Notes: a model not told the origin generated them from the sequence alone. Shown: positions 32,500-41,339, counted from the first letter of the stretch. The stretch: 64,000 nucleotides of DNA from Hymenobacter sp. DG25B (GCF_000801315.1 NZ_CP010054.1:2728001-2792000), one strand, 5' to 3'. Numbers and translations are program-made.

Positions 32500-34467
32500 A
32501 TGAGGTTTTTGCTGACGCTGATTCTGGCACTTTGCTGCGTAAAGCTGCACGCGCAGGATCCGGCGGCCCTGCGCGAATACGTGAGCCCCTATGCGGGGTA
32601 CCGGCTGGCCTATCCGGCGGGCTGGCAGGTGCGCTCCAGCGAAGACCTGCTGACCGTGGATTTCGTGACACCCGGCATCCGGCCCACTGCCCCGGTGCAG
32701 GTAGAGCTGCGCATTCGGCCGGTTCCGGAGCAGCAAAAGGACTACAACCTGCTCACTCACGGCCAGCTGGACTCCCTTTGGCTGATAATCCGGAGCTATC
32801 CGCAGGTGCGGCTTTTTGAATTGTACCAGCGGGATGCCGGCAGCTTTCAGGAGATTCGCTACGATTATTCCTACAAGGTTTCCCTCACGGATACGGTGCG
32901 CACCCGCGTCATCGGGCGGCGGGTATGGCGGGTTGGGTATGAGTTTCGGCTGGAATACCGGGCCCTGGCCAGCTATACCCGCCGGTACTACGCCGTAGGA
33001 AAGCAGCTCCTCAATTCCTTTGAACTGCTGCCCACCGGGCTGCCCAGCCGGCGCTACGCCGAGCAGCTCTGCGACGACAAAATGTATGGCATTGCGGCCC
33101 TGCGCGTGCAGGACGGGCTGTGGGAAGATGACTGCCGCACCATTCACGAGTTTTCCGTGCAGGACCCTTCCGAGCTGGCGAAAGTGCATCGGCAGGTGTT
33201 GCCGTTTCAGTCCTACGCCCTGGCCAAAGGCTTTGATAACTGCCTGTATTCCGTAACGAAGGCGCCCACCAATGCGCCCGAGTATGTATACCGCTACGAC
33301 CCGGCGGCGGAGCTGGGCCACTACACCGCCTGGCAGCTCCCGGCCCAGGGCCCCGAAAACATCTGGATTTCCGCCGCCACCAATGAGCGGGGCGACCTGC
33401 TGTTCATCACCTCCGACGCCAGTAAGCTGGTGAAAGTAAGCCCCACAGATGATACGGTAACCATAGTATGGGAAAAGGACCCCGTGCGCCAAGCGGCTTA
33501 CTATCCAGCCATTGCATTTGCGGGCGCGGGCACGCACGCCAATTTTTGTATTGATGACACCCAGACCCTCTATCAGGTATACAGCACCGATGGCGCCCTG
33601 CTGAAAGTGAATCTGGCTACCAAACAGCCCGCGCCCGACCTACAGCCCCTGGATGGGCTTCCGGAGCAAGGCGGCTACAGCGACGTACTGCTGCAGTACG
33701 ATGTGGACGGCAACCGGGTGTTCTATCTGGCCGGCCCCAAAGCCCTGTACCAGGCCGACCAAAGCAACCACCAGACCACCCGTGTGCGCCGGGGAGTGTA
33801 TACCGATCTGGCCGGTTGCAATCTGTTCCGGACCACGGTGCAGCCGGCGCCTGCTACCGCCATTCCCGTCACCACCTGGCGGGGCCGCGTGCTCGATGCC
33901 GTCACGTATCAGCCCCTGCCCCAGGCCCGGCTGCAGCTGCTGCAGGATAGTACTACCCTGCCGGTTCCGCTTACCCCGGAGGCTGCTTTTCTGGTTTCGG
34001 CCCGCCCCGGCAAAGCGTACAAAGTTCAGGCCCAGCTGGCGGGTTATCTGGTGGCGGATTCCACTTACACGCCGCGCTCTGGCCCTTTTGGGCAGGATAT
34101 CCTGCTGCAACCCATGGCAGTAGGCACCACGCTGCGGCTGGATAAAGTGAAGTTTCAGCAGGGCCAGGCCGTACTGCTGCCCGCCTCCTACCCCGATCTG
34201 GAATACCTGCTTTCGCTGCTCCTCAAATACCCCCAGCTGACCATTGAGCTGCGCGGGCACACCGATAATGTAGGCGACCCGCAGAAAAACGTCATCCTAA
34301 GCGAGCAGCGGGTAGAAGTAGTGAAGAGCTACCTGGTAGCGCACGGCATTTCCGCCAGGCGCATCACTGGCATCGGCCTGGGCGGCGCCGAGCCCCGCGC
34401 CAGCAATGAGCAGGAAGCCACCCGCCAGCTCAACCGCCGGGTAGAGTTCCGGGTAACGGGCATGTAG
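32500..34467 (+). CDS. OmpA-family outer-membrane-associated protein
   Basis: 655 residues. Signal peptide MRFLLTLILALCCVKLHAQ. Residues 25-170 form a PsbP/MOG1-like start (YVSPYAGYRLAYPAGWQVRS) common in proteins of unknown role, and the central part (200-430) looks like a beta-propeller of repeated TV/LV strands. A carboxypeptidase-regulatory-like segment (TWRGRVLDAVTYQPLPQARL) follows, then a C-terminal OmpA domain (LTIELRGHTDNVGDP, then LNRRVEFRV) that binds peptidoglycan. It probably anchors an envelope sensor or scaffold. Monocistronic, with a convergent membrane-protein gene 10 bp downstream. Confidence 0.85.
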   Translation: MRFLLTLILALCCVKLHAQDPAALREYVSPYAGYRLAYPAGWQVRSSEDLLTVDFVTPGIRPTAPVQVELRIRPVPEQQKDYNLLTHGQLDSLWLIIRSYPQVRLFELYQRDAGSFQEIRYDYSYKVSLTDTVRTRVIGRRVWRVGYEFRLEYRALASYTRRYYAVGKQLLNSFELLPTGLPSRRYAEQLCDDKMYGIAALRVQDGLWEDDCRTIHEFSVQDPSELAKVHRQVLPFQSYALAKGFDNCLYSVTKAPTNAPEYVYRYDPAAELGHYTAWQLPAQGPENIWISAATNERGDLLFITSDASKLVKVSPTDDTVTIVWEKDPVRQAAYYPAIAFAGAGTHANFCIDDTQTLYQVYSTDGALLKVNLATKQPAPDLQPLDGLPEQGGYSDVLLQYDVDGNRVFYLAGPKALYQADQSNHQTTRVRRGVYTDLAGCNLFRTTVQPAPATAIPVTTWRGRVLDAVTYQPLPQARLQLLQDSTTLPVPLTPEAAFLVSARPGKAYKVQAQLAGYLVADSTYTPRSGPFGQDILLQPMAVGTTLRLDKVKFQQGQAVLLPASYPDLEYLLSLLLKYPQLTIELRGHTDNVGDPQKNVILSEQRVEVVKSYLVAHGISARRITGIGLGGAEPRASNEQEATRQLNRRVEFRVTGM

Positions 34468-34477
34468 CAGGCGGCTT

Positions 34478-34849
34478 CTATTGCTGTAGTATGTAAAAGA
34501 CTACTTCACCTATGGCGAACAGCACAAAGACTCCGGCAAAGAGCGATATGACAATTGCCACGGTATAGCTGCCGATTGCAATAAGACGCCAGAGCAAACA
34601 CCAGATGCTTCCCTGATAAGGGAACGACTGAGCTACCTGGTTTGCCGTTCGGGCCACCAGCCACAGCATCAGGAGCCCGCAAATTGCCATCAGTCCTACC
34701 AGTACTGGTCCTGCCTTAGGCGTATTGGGCCACACTTCGTTCAGTAGCAGGAGGTTCAGAAAGCATCCTATTCCCACCGCTACTACCCACCAGAGCAGAG
34801 CGGGCACCAGCCGTACTACAAGCCCCGCAAAATTGAGCAGTCGTTCCAT
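34478..34849 (-). CDS. small membrane protein (123 residues)
   Basis: Four hydrophobic segments (LVPALLWWVVAVGIGCFLNL; GLMAICGLLMLWLVARTANQ; SYTVAIVISLFAGVFVLFAI) and no recognised domain. ATG at 34849 chosen over 34885, which would overlap the neighbouring gene. Last gene of the minus-strand membrane operon; 7 bp separate it from the 79-residue gene. Confidence 0.6.
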   Translation of the reverse strand: MERLLNFAGLVVRLVPALLWWVVAVGIGCFLNLLLLNEVWPNTPKAGPVLVGLMAICGLLMLWLVARTANQVAQSFPYQGSIWCLLWRLIAIGSYTVAIVISLFAGVFVLFAIGEVVFYILQQ

Positions 34850-34856
34850 TGCTGCG

Positions 34857-35096
34857 CTACAAACGAGCCAGCAGTTCCGCGCCATCCGGCGACCAGACCA
34901 CCATCAGCAGGAAAAACAACCCCAGCAGGATGCTAACCACGCCACCCGCTACGGGCAGCACCCCGGTGAGCAAGCGCCACTGCCGTTCCTGAGCAGAAGC
35001 GCCCCGCTCCTGCCACGTGAGCACAAAAGCCAGGAGCAGTATGCCGCCCACGCAGGCCAGCAGCACCAAAAAACTAAAGGCCACTTGCAGCAACAT
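34857..35096 (-). CDS. small membrane protein (79 residues)
   Basis: Two TM helices (LLLQVAFSFLVLLACVGGIL-like and VAGGVVSILLGLFFLLMVVW) separated by a short loop with charged residues (TWQERGASAQERQWRLL). No family recognised. The ATG (35096) lies 23 bp inside the 3' end of the DUF4173 gene, so the two are translationally coupled. Confidence 0.6.
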   Translation of the reverse strand: MLLQVAFSFLVLLACVGGILLLAFVLTWQERGASAQERQWRLLTGVLPVAGGVVSILLGLFFLLMVVWSPDGAELLARL

Positions 35097-36732
35097 GGCG
35101 TTGGGCTTGAAGGGTGAGGTTGACGTGTTGTTCGAAAAAGCGGCCTGCCTGCCAGTCGGCCCAGGTGCGGCTGGGCCAGTGGCGGCGGGCTTCCAGCGCC
35201 CGAAACGCCTGGATGCGCCGGGCCAGCAACTGCCGGGCCGTTTCCTGGGCCAGGGGTTGCCATTTACCGTATTCGTCTTCCGTGGTTAGCTGGCGCCCGG
35301 CCAGCGTGTGGGCGCGCAGGGCCAGCTCCGGCAGTACCCGGTCGGGCATAGCCAGCAGAAAACCATAGTCTACCTGCCGGAAGCGCGGCTGCAGATTAAA
35401 GCGCACCATCCAGACTTCCCAGTTGCCGGCTGCCAGCAGCAACAGCAGGCCGTAGGCGGCCAGGGCATTCAGGCGTACCAGACTGTAGGCTGAGCGCCGC
35501 TGCCAGATTTTCAGCAGAACCGTAGCCAGGCCAAACACAGTCAGCAGCAAAAAACCGTACACGCCAACGCGCTTGTAAGCCAGCCCGCTGTACTGGATAT
35601 AGTAGTAGTTGCGTAGGGCCACCGACACGGCCAGTACCGCATTTTGCAGCACCCAGATGGTAGCTCCCACGCGCAGCACCTGCAGGCCCGGCTGGTAAAA
35701 ATTTAGGTTACGGCGAAAAAACCATAGTACAATGCCCATGGCTACCAGAATGCTCAGAATCAGCACGTAAGTACCTTCGTGCACAAACTGCGTCAGATCA
35801 AACCCCGGCGCGGGGTGAAAGCCAAACCATATCCAGTTGATGTCAATGGCATTGACCACCAACAGCAGCAGATTCACCAGCGCCAGCAGCCCCAGAGCCA
35901 TCAGGTATTCCTTGCGCAAATCAAGCGGGCGAAACGTGCGGGCCCGGAAATCAGGCTGCCGCACGGCAAACGAGGCCACCCTATTGCGCTGCCGCTGCAC
36001 AAACTCCCCTAAGCGCGACTCCCGGTCGGATAGATAATGTACCGGGATGATAAAGAGGCAGCCGGTCGAGAGCCCCAGGCCCAGCAGGAAGAACAGCATG
36101 TGCGGCACGGAGAGGCGCTCAAACAAAACACTCAGGAAGTCGCCTAAGGCAAGCCAAAAGTCGTGGGTAAGCGTACTGTAGCGCGGGTTGGCTACCGCAA
36201 ACAGCACGTGGAAGATGGCCAGGGCAAGCAGGGGCAGCAACAGCAGGCGGCCGTAGTACCACCATCGGGTAAGGCTACTCTCCATATTTGCGGGTAGGCG
36301 CAGCAGCTGACCCATGCGCTCCACCGCCGGAAAAAGATTGTACAAGCCCGTCAGCAGGGCAAATAAAACCAGTTTCAGATGGGGCTGGTTCAGGTATCCC
36401 AGCCAGATGGCCAAGGAAGCCACACATGCCAGCCGGGCGGCGCCGGAGCCATATACCGCCACCATTAGGGCGCTAAACAACGTGCCCAGCAACGACAGCC
36501 AGCCATAGCCCGAGCGCCACATGGCAGCCTGCCGGGGCGTGCCCGCCAGCACCGCCACCACCACAAAAACGGTGTACAGTAGTAGGCTCAGGGCGGCACG
36601 CTCCTGCCAGAACAGTACATCAAACAGAATGGCCCCTACGGGCAGCAGCAGCTTCTGCAGCAGAGTCAGCGGAAACGGTGGGGCCGCAGCTGTCTGGGGC
36701 CGGATAGGAACGGATGATGCCAGCGTATTCAT
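35074..36732 (-). CDS. DUF4173/DUF4153-type polytopic membrane protein
   Basis: 552 residues with about 12 hydrophobic segments. The DUF4173 signature region is KEYLMALGLLALVNLLLLVV, then FVHEGTYVLILSILVAMGIV and RRNLNFYQPGLQVL. A soluble C-terminal tail (residues about 470-552) is rich in Arg and aromatic residues. ATG at 36732 (MNTLASSVPIRPQ); an upstream frame extension to 36834 runs into the operator and the preceding gene and is rejected. Function unknown; the family often sits beside winged-helix regulators, as here. An operator-like dyad at 36767-36781 lies 35 bp upstream. Confidence 0.82.
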   Translation of the reverse strand: MNTLASSVPIRPQTAAAPPFPLTLLQKLLLPVGAILFDVLFWQERAALSLLLYTVFVVVAVLAGTPRQAAMWRSGYGWLSLLGTLFSALMVAVYGSGAARLACVASLAIWLGYLNQPHLKLVLFALLTGLYNLFPAVERMGQLLRLPANMESSLTRWWYYGRLLLLPLLALAIFHVLFAVANPRYSTLTHDFWLALGDFLSVLFERLSVPHMLFFLLGLGLSTGCLFIIPVHYLSDRESRLGEFVQRQRNRVASFAVRQPDFRARTFRPLDLRKEYLMALGLLALVNLLLLVVNAIDINWIWFGFHPAPGFDLTQFVHEGTYVLILSILVAMGIVLWFFRRNLNFYQPGLQVLRVGATIWVLQNAVLAVSVALRNYYYIQYSGLAYKRVGVYGFLLLTVFGLATVLLKIWQRRSAYSLVRLNALAAYGLLLLLAAGNWEVWMVRFNLQPRFRQVDYGFLLAMPDRVLPELALRAHTLAGRQLTTEDEYGKWQPLAQETARQLLARRIQAFRALEARRHWPSRTWADWQAGRFFEQHVNLTLQAQRHVAASGL

Positions 36733-36766
36733 AAAGATGAGAAATGAAGTTTTATTTTTAAAAGAA

Positions 36767-36781
36767 CTTTGAATTACAAAG
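36767..36781. promoter_or_regulatory. operator-like dyad CTTTG-N5-CAAAG (site B)
   Basis: CTTTGAATTACAAAG, a 15-bp inverted repeat between the winged-helix regulator gene and the DUF4173 gene. The same arms occur at 37763-37777 upstream of the first gene of the operon. On the minus strand TATACTTTG overlaps it and resembles a -7 element, so a repressor here could cover the promoter. Confidence 0.6.
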
Positions 36782-36799
36782 TATAAAGACAAAAAAAGG

Positions 36800-37099
36800 T
36801 CACGCCTGACCGCGCAACAATTTTTCCAGCGCATCCAGATGCTCCTGAAAGGCCTTTTTTCCTTCTTTGGATACCGTATAAGTGGTGTTGGGCTTCTTCC
36901 CGATAAACTGCTTGGACACCTCTACATAGCCGGCCTTTTCCAGCGCCGACACATGACTGGCCAGGTTGCCGTCAGTAAGGTCCAGGGCCTCTTTCAGCTC
37001 ATTAAAGCTCACAGCATCGTTCGCCAGGAGCACCGCCATAACCCCCAGCCGTACCCGGTTGTCAAAAGCCTTGTTCAGCGTATGAATGACGTGTTTCAC
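36800..37099 (-). CDS. winged-helix transcriptional regulator (MarR/ArsR-like, HTH_34 type)
   Basis: 99 residues, a single wHTH domain. Helix 2 and recognition helix: VSFNELKEALDLTDGNLASH, then VSALEKAGYVEVSKQF, and the wing KKPNTTYTVSKEGKKAF. No ligand domain. Starts with GTG at 37099, overlapping the upstream gene's TGA (GTGA), so it is translationally coupled to the membrane protein. It most likely represses its own operon through the two CTTTG-N5-CAAAG dyads at 37763-37777 and 36767-36781 (inference from position). Confidence 0.85.
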   Translation of the reverse strand: MKHVIHTLNKAFDNRVRLGVMAVLLANDAVSFNELKEALDLTDGNLASHVSALEKAGYVEVSKQFIGKKPNTTYTVSKEGKKAFQEHLDALEKLLRGQA

Positions 37100-37749
37100 A
37101 GGGCCGGTTGTGAAGCGCGTTCATAGCGGTTGTACATGAGCAGCCCGTAGCCAATATGCCCCAGGCCAAACCCCACCGCGAATAAGAGAAGCCCCCAGCC
37201 CGGCAGTGCCAGAGCCAGCAGGCCCAGGGCCAGTTGCGTTAGTCCCAACAGCCGGATTTCATCCAGCGTGTATTTGCTGGCGTTCAGCAAGGCAAGGCCG
37301 TAGAAAACCAGCATCCCCGGCACCACAAAGGAAGCTGCCCCGCGCAGGTACAGGACCAGACAAAACAGCCCTCCTACTACCAGCGGCACGGCCAGACTCA
37401 GCAATAAACGCCGGGCCGGCGCATCCCACAGCGGGCGCCCGTCCTGCGCTGCCCGCCGCCGGGTGAAATACCAAGCCACTACCAAGGCCAGCACAATCAT
37501 GGCCACGGCCAGCCCCAGCAGAAAGGGCAGTGCCTGCTGCCGCTCCGGCTCCGAGGCATCTACCAGCCGCAGAAAGCCTTCCCGCCCATACTGCGCCTGC
37601 AGATAGAAATGCCCCACCGCTGCCCCGGCCAGCGCCACCAAGCCCGCCCCTACCCCGGACAAGCCACTAAGGGAGAGAAAACGGGAAGACCGCTCCATAA
37701 TGGCACGAATCTCTGTGAGCTGGGCAAGTGGATCAGTAGCAGGCTTCAT
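37096..37749 (-). CDS. polytopic membrane protein of unknown function
   Basis: 217 residues with about six TM helices. N-terminal cytoplasmic helix QLTEIRAIMERSSRFLSLSG, then GLSGVGAGLVALAGAAVGHF. C-terminal end FGLGHIGYGLLMYNRYERAS. Proteins of this type are regularly paired with a small wHTH regulator in Bacteroidota; the pair may sense membrane state, but this is inference. First gene of the operon, preceded by operator-like dyad A. Confidence 0.72.
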   Translation of the reverse strand: MKPATDPLAQLTEIRAIMERSSRFLSLSGLSGVGAGLVALAGAAVGHFYLQAQYGREGFLRLVDASEPERQQALPFLLGLAVAMIVLALVVAWYFTRRRAAQDGRPLWDAPARRLLLSLAVPLVVGGLFCLVLYLRGAASFVVPGMLVFYGLALLNASKYTLDEIRLLGLTQLALGLLALALPGWGLLLFAVGFGLGHIGYGLLMYNRYERASQPAL

Positions 37750-37762
37750 ATCGTTCAGAGCA

Positions 37763-37777
37763 CTTTGTAATGCAAAG
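37763..37777. promoter_or_regulatory. operator-like dyad CTTTG-N5-CAAAG (site A)
   Basis: CTTTGTAATGCAAAG, 14 bp upstream of the ATG at 37749. Identical arms and spacing to site B at 36767-36781. It is probably the autoregulatory operator of the wHTH protein encoded at 36800-37099. Confidence 0.6.
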
Positions 37778-37961
37778 CAATGTAATATTCTTCACTTTGC
37801 AAGCATTTGTGTAGAAAGTGCTTTAAGAATGGCATTACTGGCTGTAAGCAAGCACTTCTGGATGGCGCCTTATCATGAGAGATTCACTAATAGCCGGCTA
37901 TAAACCTAAATGTGGCTAAACAGGGTTTTCTTCTGAATTTGGTTGACCATGCCGTAGCTTT

Positions 37962-38242
37962 TTGGTCCTTGCATTTGTGAAAGAGAGCGGGAAATTCTGT
38001 GGCATCGACTCCCCCATTCAGGTGGTTCGCTATCAAGGAAGTAAACGGGTAGAACAGTGGTTACCAAAGTATGAACTGCTCTCTTCCCATACCGGGCGCC
38101 ACACGTTCGTCATCCAGAGCCTACTCCAAGGGATGCCACCTGCCGTCCTCATGAAGTTCACGGGCATAAGGATATAAAAACCTTAATGCGCTATGTAAAA
38201 GTAGCTGATGCCGAGAAACGGATTCAAATGGAAAAGATCTAG
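37962..38242 (+). pseudogene. tyrosine recombinase remnant (C-terminal, frameshifted)
   Basis: The visible peptide contains SKRVEQWLPKYELLSSHTGR followed by HTFVIQSLLQG, the Arg-His-x-x box of the phage-integrase catalytic domain (R-H-T). The frame breaks near 38162-38164. With one extra G it would read TGHKDIKTLMRYVKVADAEK up to the stop at 38240-38242, supplying the missing GH and the active-site Tyr. The N-terminal domain is gone, so this is a decayed integrase. It marks the left side of a region whose gene content differs from the flanks. Confidence 0.78.
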
Positions 38243-38509
38243 GGATAGGCCTAACCACTTCGAAGCCCAACTCCAAACCATGTCCTATTGTGTCCGGCTT
38301 AGCTGGACCACCTTTTTCACTAAGAGCCCTGACCCAAGCCGCTCGTTTGGCTCTAGTACCCAACTTTAACCGCAATTAAGGGCACCAACAGGCCCGAAAC
38401 GCTTCCGCAGAGCGCAAAAAATCGAAGGTGCTTTACTCGTTTGTTAGCAATACAGGTCGACTAACGGAAATTCTTGACTGGCCTGCGTAAAGGTTCCGTA
38501 ACAATGCCG
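38243..38509. other. 267-bp gap with no recognised gene
   Basis: No coding frame with recognisable similarity. A stretch around 38290-38318 (TGTCCGG...GCTGGACCACC) vaguely resembles an insertion-sequence terminal repeat but has no visible partner. A 12-bp match, ATGCCGTAGCTT, occurs near 37950 and at 38504, on both sides of the recombinase remnant. Confidence 0.4.
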
Positions 38510-38517
38510 TAGCTTTG
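38510..38517 (+). promoter_or_regulatory. candidate -7 element TAGCTTTG for the pyr leader
   Basis: Exact TAnnTTTG match. Transcription from here would start near 38524 and read a leader of about 370 nt with a strong intrinsic terminator before pyrB. No -33 TTG at the proper spacing is obvious. Confidence 0.4.
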
Positions 38518-38666
38518 CAGCATGCTTCAACCAAAAAACTTGTTGATGAAGCGTGGAACCCTGCTCGGCTGGGAACCGCGAATGGACCGGAAGGTCTTCG
38601 CCTCCATCGGTTTTCCCGATTTTGCCTCTGGTATTTCTGTTATTTTTTCTGGGTATTGCCCCGCCG

Positions 38667-38694
38667 CCGTTTCGGATTCCGAAACGGTTTTTTT
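38667..38694 (+). terminator. intrinsic terminator in the pyrB leader (attenuator candidate)
   Basis: CCGTTTCGG-ATT-CCGAAACGG, a 9-bp stem with a 3-nt loop followed by seven T residues. It stands 200 bp before the pyrB start and about 145 nt after the candidate promoter. Just upstream is a U-rich tract (38632-38650, TATTTCTGTTATTTTTTCTG) preceded by a small ATCGG/CCGAT hairpin, an arrangement like the UTP-sensitive pause and attenuator of enterobacterial pyrBI. A translatable frame starting ATG at 38522 (MLQPKNLLMKRGTLLGW) reads through it. Whether it regulates pyrB or ends an unrelated transcript cannot be decided here. Confidence 0.7.
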
Positions 38695-38895
38695 ATGTCC
38701 ATTGAGTTCGTCGGCTACCGCCCCGCCGTCCATTCGTACCTCCCATGGACGCCAACATTCTCACCGCCAACCGTGGCGGCTGCCGCCAGCTCCTCAGCCC
38801 AGACCGGTAGCCAGTTTCTCCCTTATGGGAAGTGGCAGATAAGATTTTACACTGTTTGTTTTAGCTAGACGACCTCACTTTTCCTCCACTCCGGT

Positions 38896-39876
38896 ATGGC
38901 ACGTAAAGACCTGCTCGACATTGCATCCCTTCACCGCGAGGAAATCGAGTTCTTGCTCGACCAATCCACGTCCTTTAAAAAATTGTTCACCCGCTCGGTG
39001 AAGAAAATCCCCGCCCTCGAGGGCAAGTCCGTGCTCATGCTTTTCTATGAGGCCAGCACCCGAACGCACTCCTCCTTCGAGGTTGCCGCCAAACGCCTCT
39101 CGGCGGAGGTGACGAACTTCGACGTCGCCCACTCCTCCATCACCAAGGGCGAGTCGGTGCGCGAGACGATTGAGACGCTCCAGGCCATGCGCACCGACTA
39201 CATCGTCGTCCGCCATGGCCACCCCGGTCTGCCCGGAATGATAGCCCGCCAAACCACGGCATCGGTCATCAATGCCGGCGACGGGGCGCACGAGCACCCC
39301 ACGCAGGCTCTGCTGGACGCCTTCACCATCAAGGAAAAATTTCCTGATCCCCGGGGCAAAAAAGTCCTCATCATCGGCGACATCCTTCACTCCCGCGTCG
39401 CGCGCTCTACCAGCACCCTGCTGCAAAAGCTGGGCATTGAGGTTGCTTACCTGGGGCCGGGCTCACTGGTGCCCAAGTATGTCCCGGAAAGCATCCGCCG
39501 CTTCACCGACTATGAAGCGGCCATGGCCTGGGCGCCCGATGTGGTATACCTGCTCCGCGTGCAGATGGAGCGCCAGGACGTGCAGTTTTTCCCTAGCGTC
39601 CGCGAATACCACCGGGTTTACGGCATCACCAACGACCGGCTCGCGGAAATTCGCGACCGGGGCCTATACATCATGCACCCCGGCCCCGTGAACCGGGGGG
39701 TTGAGCTGTGCGACGCCGTCATGGACTATGAGCGCAGCCTTATCACCAATCAGGTCGAAAACGGCATCTCCATCCGCATGGCCGTGCTCGACTGGCTCAC
39801 GCCGGGCGGGGATTTCCCGAAGCAGGAATCGTATGTCGCACGGCAGCGAGCTGCCTCAACGGTGAGTACGCCCTAA
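38896..39876 (+). CDS. pyrB: aspartate carbamoyltransferase
   Basis: 326 residues; joins carbamoyl phosphate and aspartate, the committed step of pyrimidine synthesis. Carbamoyl-phosphate loop FYEASTRTHSSFE, followed by SSITKGESVRETIETL, then NAGDGAHEHPTQALLDAFTI, IMHPGPVNRGVEL and the Asp-domain loop SLITNQVENGISIRMA. All key residues are present. About 15-20 residues at the C-terminus (FPKQESYVARQRAASTVSTP) extend past the usual end. The sequence does not look like the usual Bacteroidota PyrB I know, and codon choice (many CTC, ATC, GTC) differs from the left flank. First gene of the pyrB-pyrC-purE-purK-carA-carB run. Confidence 0.93.
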   Translation: MARKDLLDIASLHREEIEFLLDQSTSFKKLFTRSVKKIPALEGKSVLMLFYEASTRTHSSFEVAAKRLSAEVTNFDVAHSSITKGESVRETIETLQAMRTDYIVVRHGHPGLPGMIARQTTASVINAGDGAHEHPTQALLDAFTIKEKFPDPRGKKVLIIGDILHSRVARSTSTLLQKLGIEVAYLGPGSLVPKYVPESIRRFTDYEAAMAWAPDVVYLLRVQMERQDVQFFPSVREYHRVYGITNDRLAEIRDRGLYIMHPGPVNRGVELCDAVMDYERSLITNQVENGISIRMAVLDWLTPGGDFPKQESYVARQRAASTVSTP

Positions 39877-39973
39877 ACGCCGGACGCGGCGGCTGGTTCC
39901 ACCCGTGTGTTTTTCATCTCCAACAGCCCGAATATCTCCTCACTCTTTCCCAGTTTACAGCACTCATAAATTC

Positions 39974-41251
39974 ATGCTCCTCCTTCAAAACGCCCGCATC
40001 GCCTCCGAAAATTCACCCGTGCTTATCGAGAGTGATGTTCTGATTGTCGAAGGAATAATTCAGGACATCGGCAAAAGCCTGGCCATTCCTGAAGGTAGCC
40101 GGGTCATCGACGCGCGAGGTCGGGTGCTTATGCCCGGCATGTTTGATGCCCACGTTCATTTCCGTGCCCCCGGCTTCGAGAACAAGGAAACCATCACCAC
40201 GGGGAGCGAAGCGGCCATCAACGGCGGCATTACCGGCGTGGTCATGATGCCGAATACCCGCCCGGCCCTCGACTCGGCGACTGCCATAGCCACCGTCCTG
40301 GAAAATGCCAAGGACCGGTCCCGCATTCCAGTGTATACTTCCGGCTGCGTTACCAAAAACCGCGAAGGCAAGGAGTTGGCCGAAATCGAGGGCATGCACA
40401 GACTCGGCGTGACCATGCTCACCGACGACGGCGACACCACCGCCGACCCGGCGGTGCTGTTGCGGGCCATGCAGTACGCCACCGAGTTTGGGATGTTTTT
40501 CGCCAGCCACTGCGAGGTGCCGGAACTGGCCGGGCCGCGTGCCCTGAACGAAGGAGTGATGAGCTACCGGCTCGGTATCAAGGGCTCGCCGGCGTGCGCG
40601 GAGGAAATCATCATCGACCGCGACATTCGCCTGGCCCGGGCGGCGGGCGCGCACGTGCACATCCAGCACGTGTCCAGCAAGCTCGGCATGGAAACCATCC
40701 GCTGGTGGAAATCCCGAGGCGATGTAAAGGTGACGGCGGAAGTGATGCCGCACCACCTGCTGTTCACCGACGAGCACATCGGGGACTACGACACGAACTA
40801 CAAGATGAACCCGCCGCTGCGAACGCAGGTCGATTGTGATGCGCTGCTGGAAGGGCTCAAGGAAGGCGTCTTCGACATCATTGCCACGGACCACGCGCCG
40901 CACACGCCGTTCGAAAAAGCCCAGGATTTCATTAGCGCGCCCAACGGCATCACCGGCCTGGATACGGCCCTGGTCTCGCTCCACCACTTCTTCGTTGAGC
41001 CCGGAAAATTCGGGTGGGACCTGGTGGTGAAGCGCTATTCGGCCGAGCCCCGTCGCTTGATGGGCCTGCCAGTAGCTGCCATCGAAGTCGGCCAGGAAGC
41101 CAACTGCGTTTTGTTCGACACCGAAGCCGAAACGACCTTCACGAAGGAATTCATGAAATCCAAATCCCAGAACACCCCCTTCATCAACCAGACGCTGAAA
41201 GGCCGGGTAGACCTGGTGATTTTAGGTACGGAAATCCTGCTGGAGCGCTGA
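39974..41251 (+). CDS. pyrC: dihydroorotase
   Basis: 425 residues, class I amidohydrolase; closes carbamoyl aspartate to dihydroorotate. Metal motif [17 protein letters not shown], substrate region [13 protein letters not shown], then the His-containing strands [12 protein letters not shown] and the late Asp in [19 protein letters not shown]. The start is the ATG at 39974 ([12 protein letters not shown]); an in-frame start at 39905 would add 23 residues without similarity. It follows pyrB by 97 bp. With carA/carB further down, this cluster encodes the first three reactions of pyrimidine synthesis. Confidence 0.93.
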   Translation: MLLLQNARIASENSPVLIESDVLIVEGIIQDIGKSLAIPEGSRVIDARGRVLMPGMFDAHVHFRAPGFENKETITTGSEAAINGGITGVVMMPNTRPALDSATAIATVLENAKDRSRIPVYTSGCVTKNREGKELAEIEGMHRLGVTMLTDDGDTTADPAVLLRAMQYATEFGMFFASHCEVPELAGPRALNEGVMSYRLGIKGSPACAEEIIIDRDIRLARAAGAHVHIQHVSSKLGMETIRWWKSRGDVKVTAEVMPHHLLFTDEHIGDYDTNYKMNPPLRTQVDCDALLEGLKEGVFDIIATDHAPHTPFEKAQDFISAPNGITGLDTALVSLHHFFVEPGKFGWDLVVKRYSAEPRRLMGLPVAAIEVGQEANCVLFDTEAETTFTKEFMKSKSQNTPFINQTLKGRVDLVILGTEILLER

Positions 41252-41339
41252 CAGAACGTGGGTCCCAGCCCGCGACTCCGCCCCAAATCACGTTTTTTCG
41301 ACCACCCGGGGCTGCCCAGCCCCCTCTACAAGGCCCACC

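Noticed and set aside
38290-38318. Insertion-sequence terminal repeat (TGTCCGG...GGACCACC)
   Set aside because: No partner repeat, no target duplication and no transposase frame nearby.
37800-38500. Direct repeat of the tRNA-Lys 3' end as an attachment-site copy
   Set aside because: Looked for GGGATTCGAACCC and flanking bases here and did not find it, so island borders cannot be proven from att sites.
38522-38842. 106-codon frame before pyrB as a conventional protein gene
   Set aside because: It reads through the strong terminator and becomes low-complexity; only its first part could be a leader peptide, so it is not listed as a CDS.
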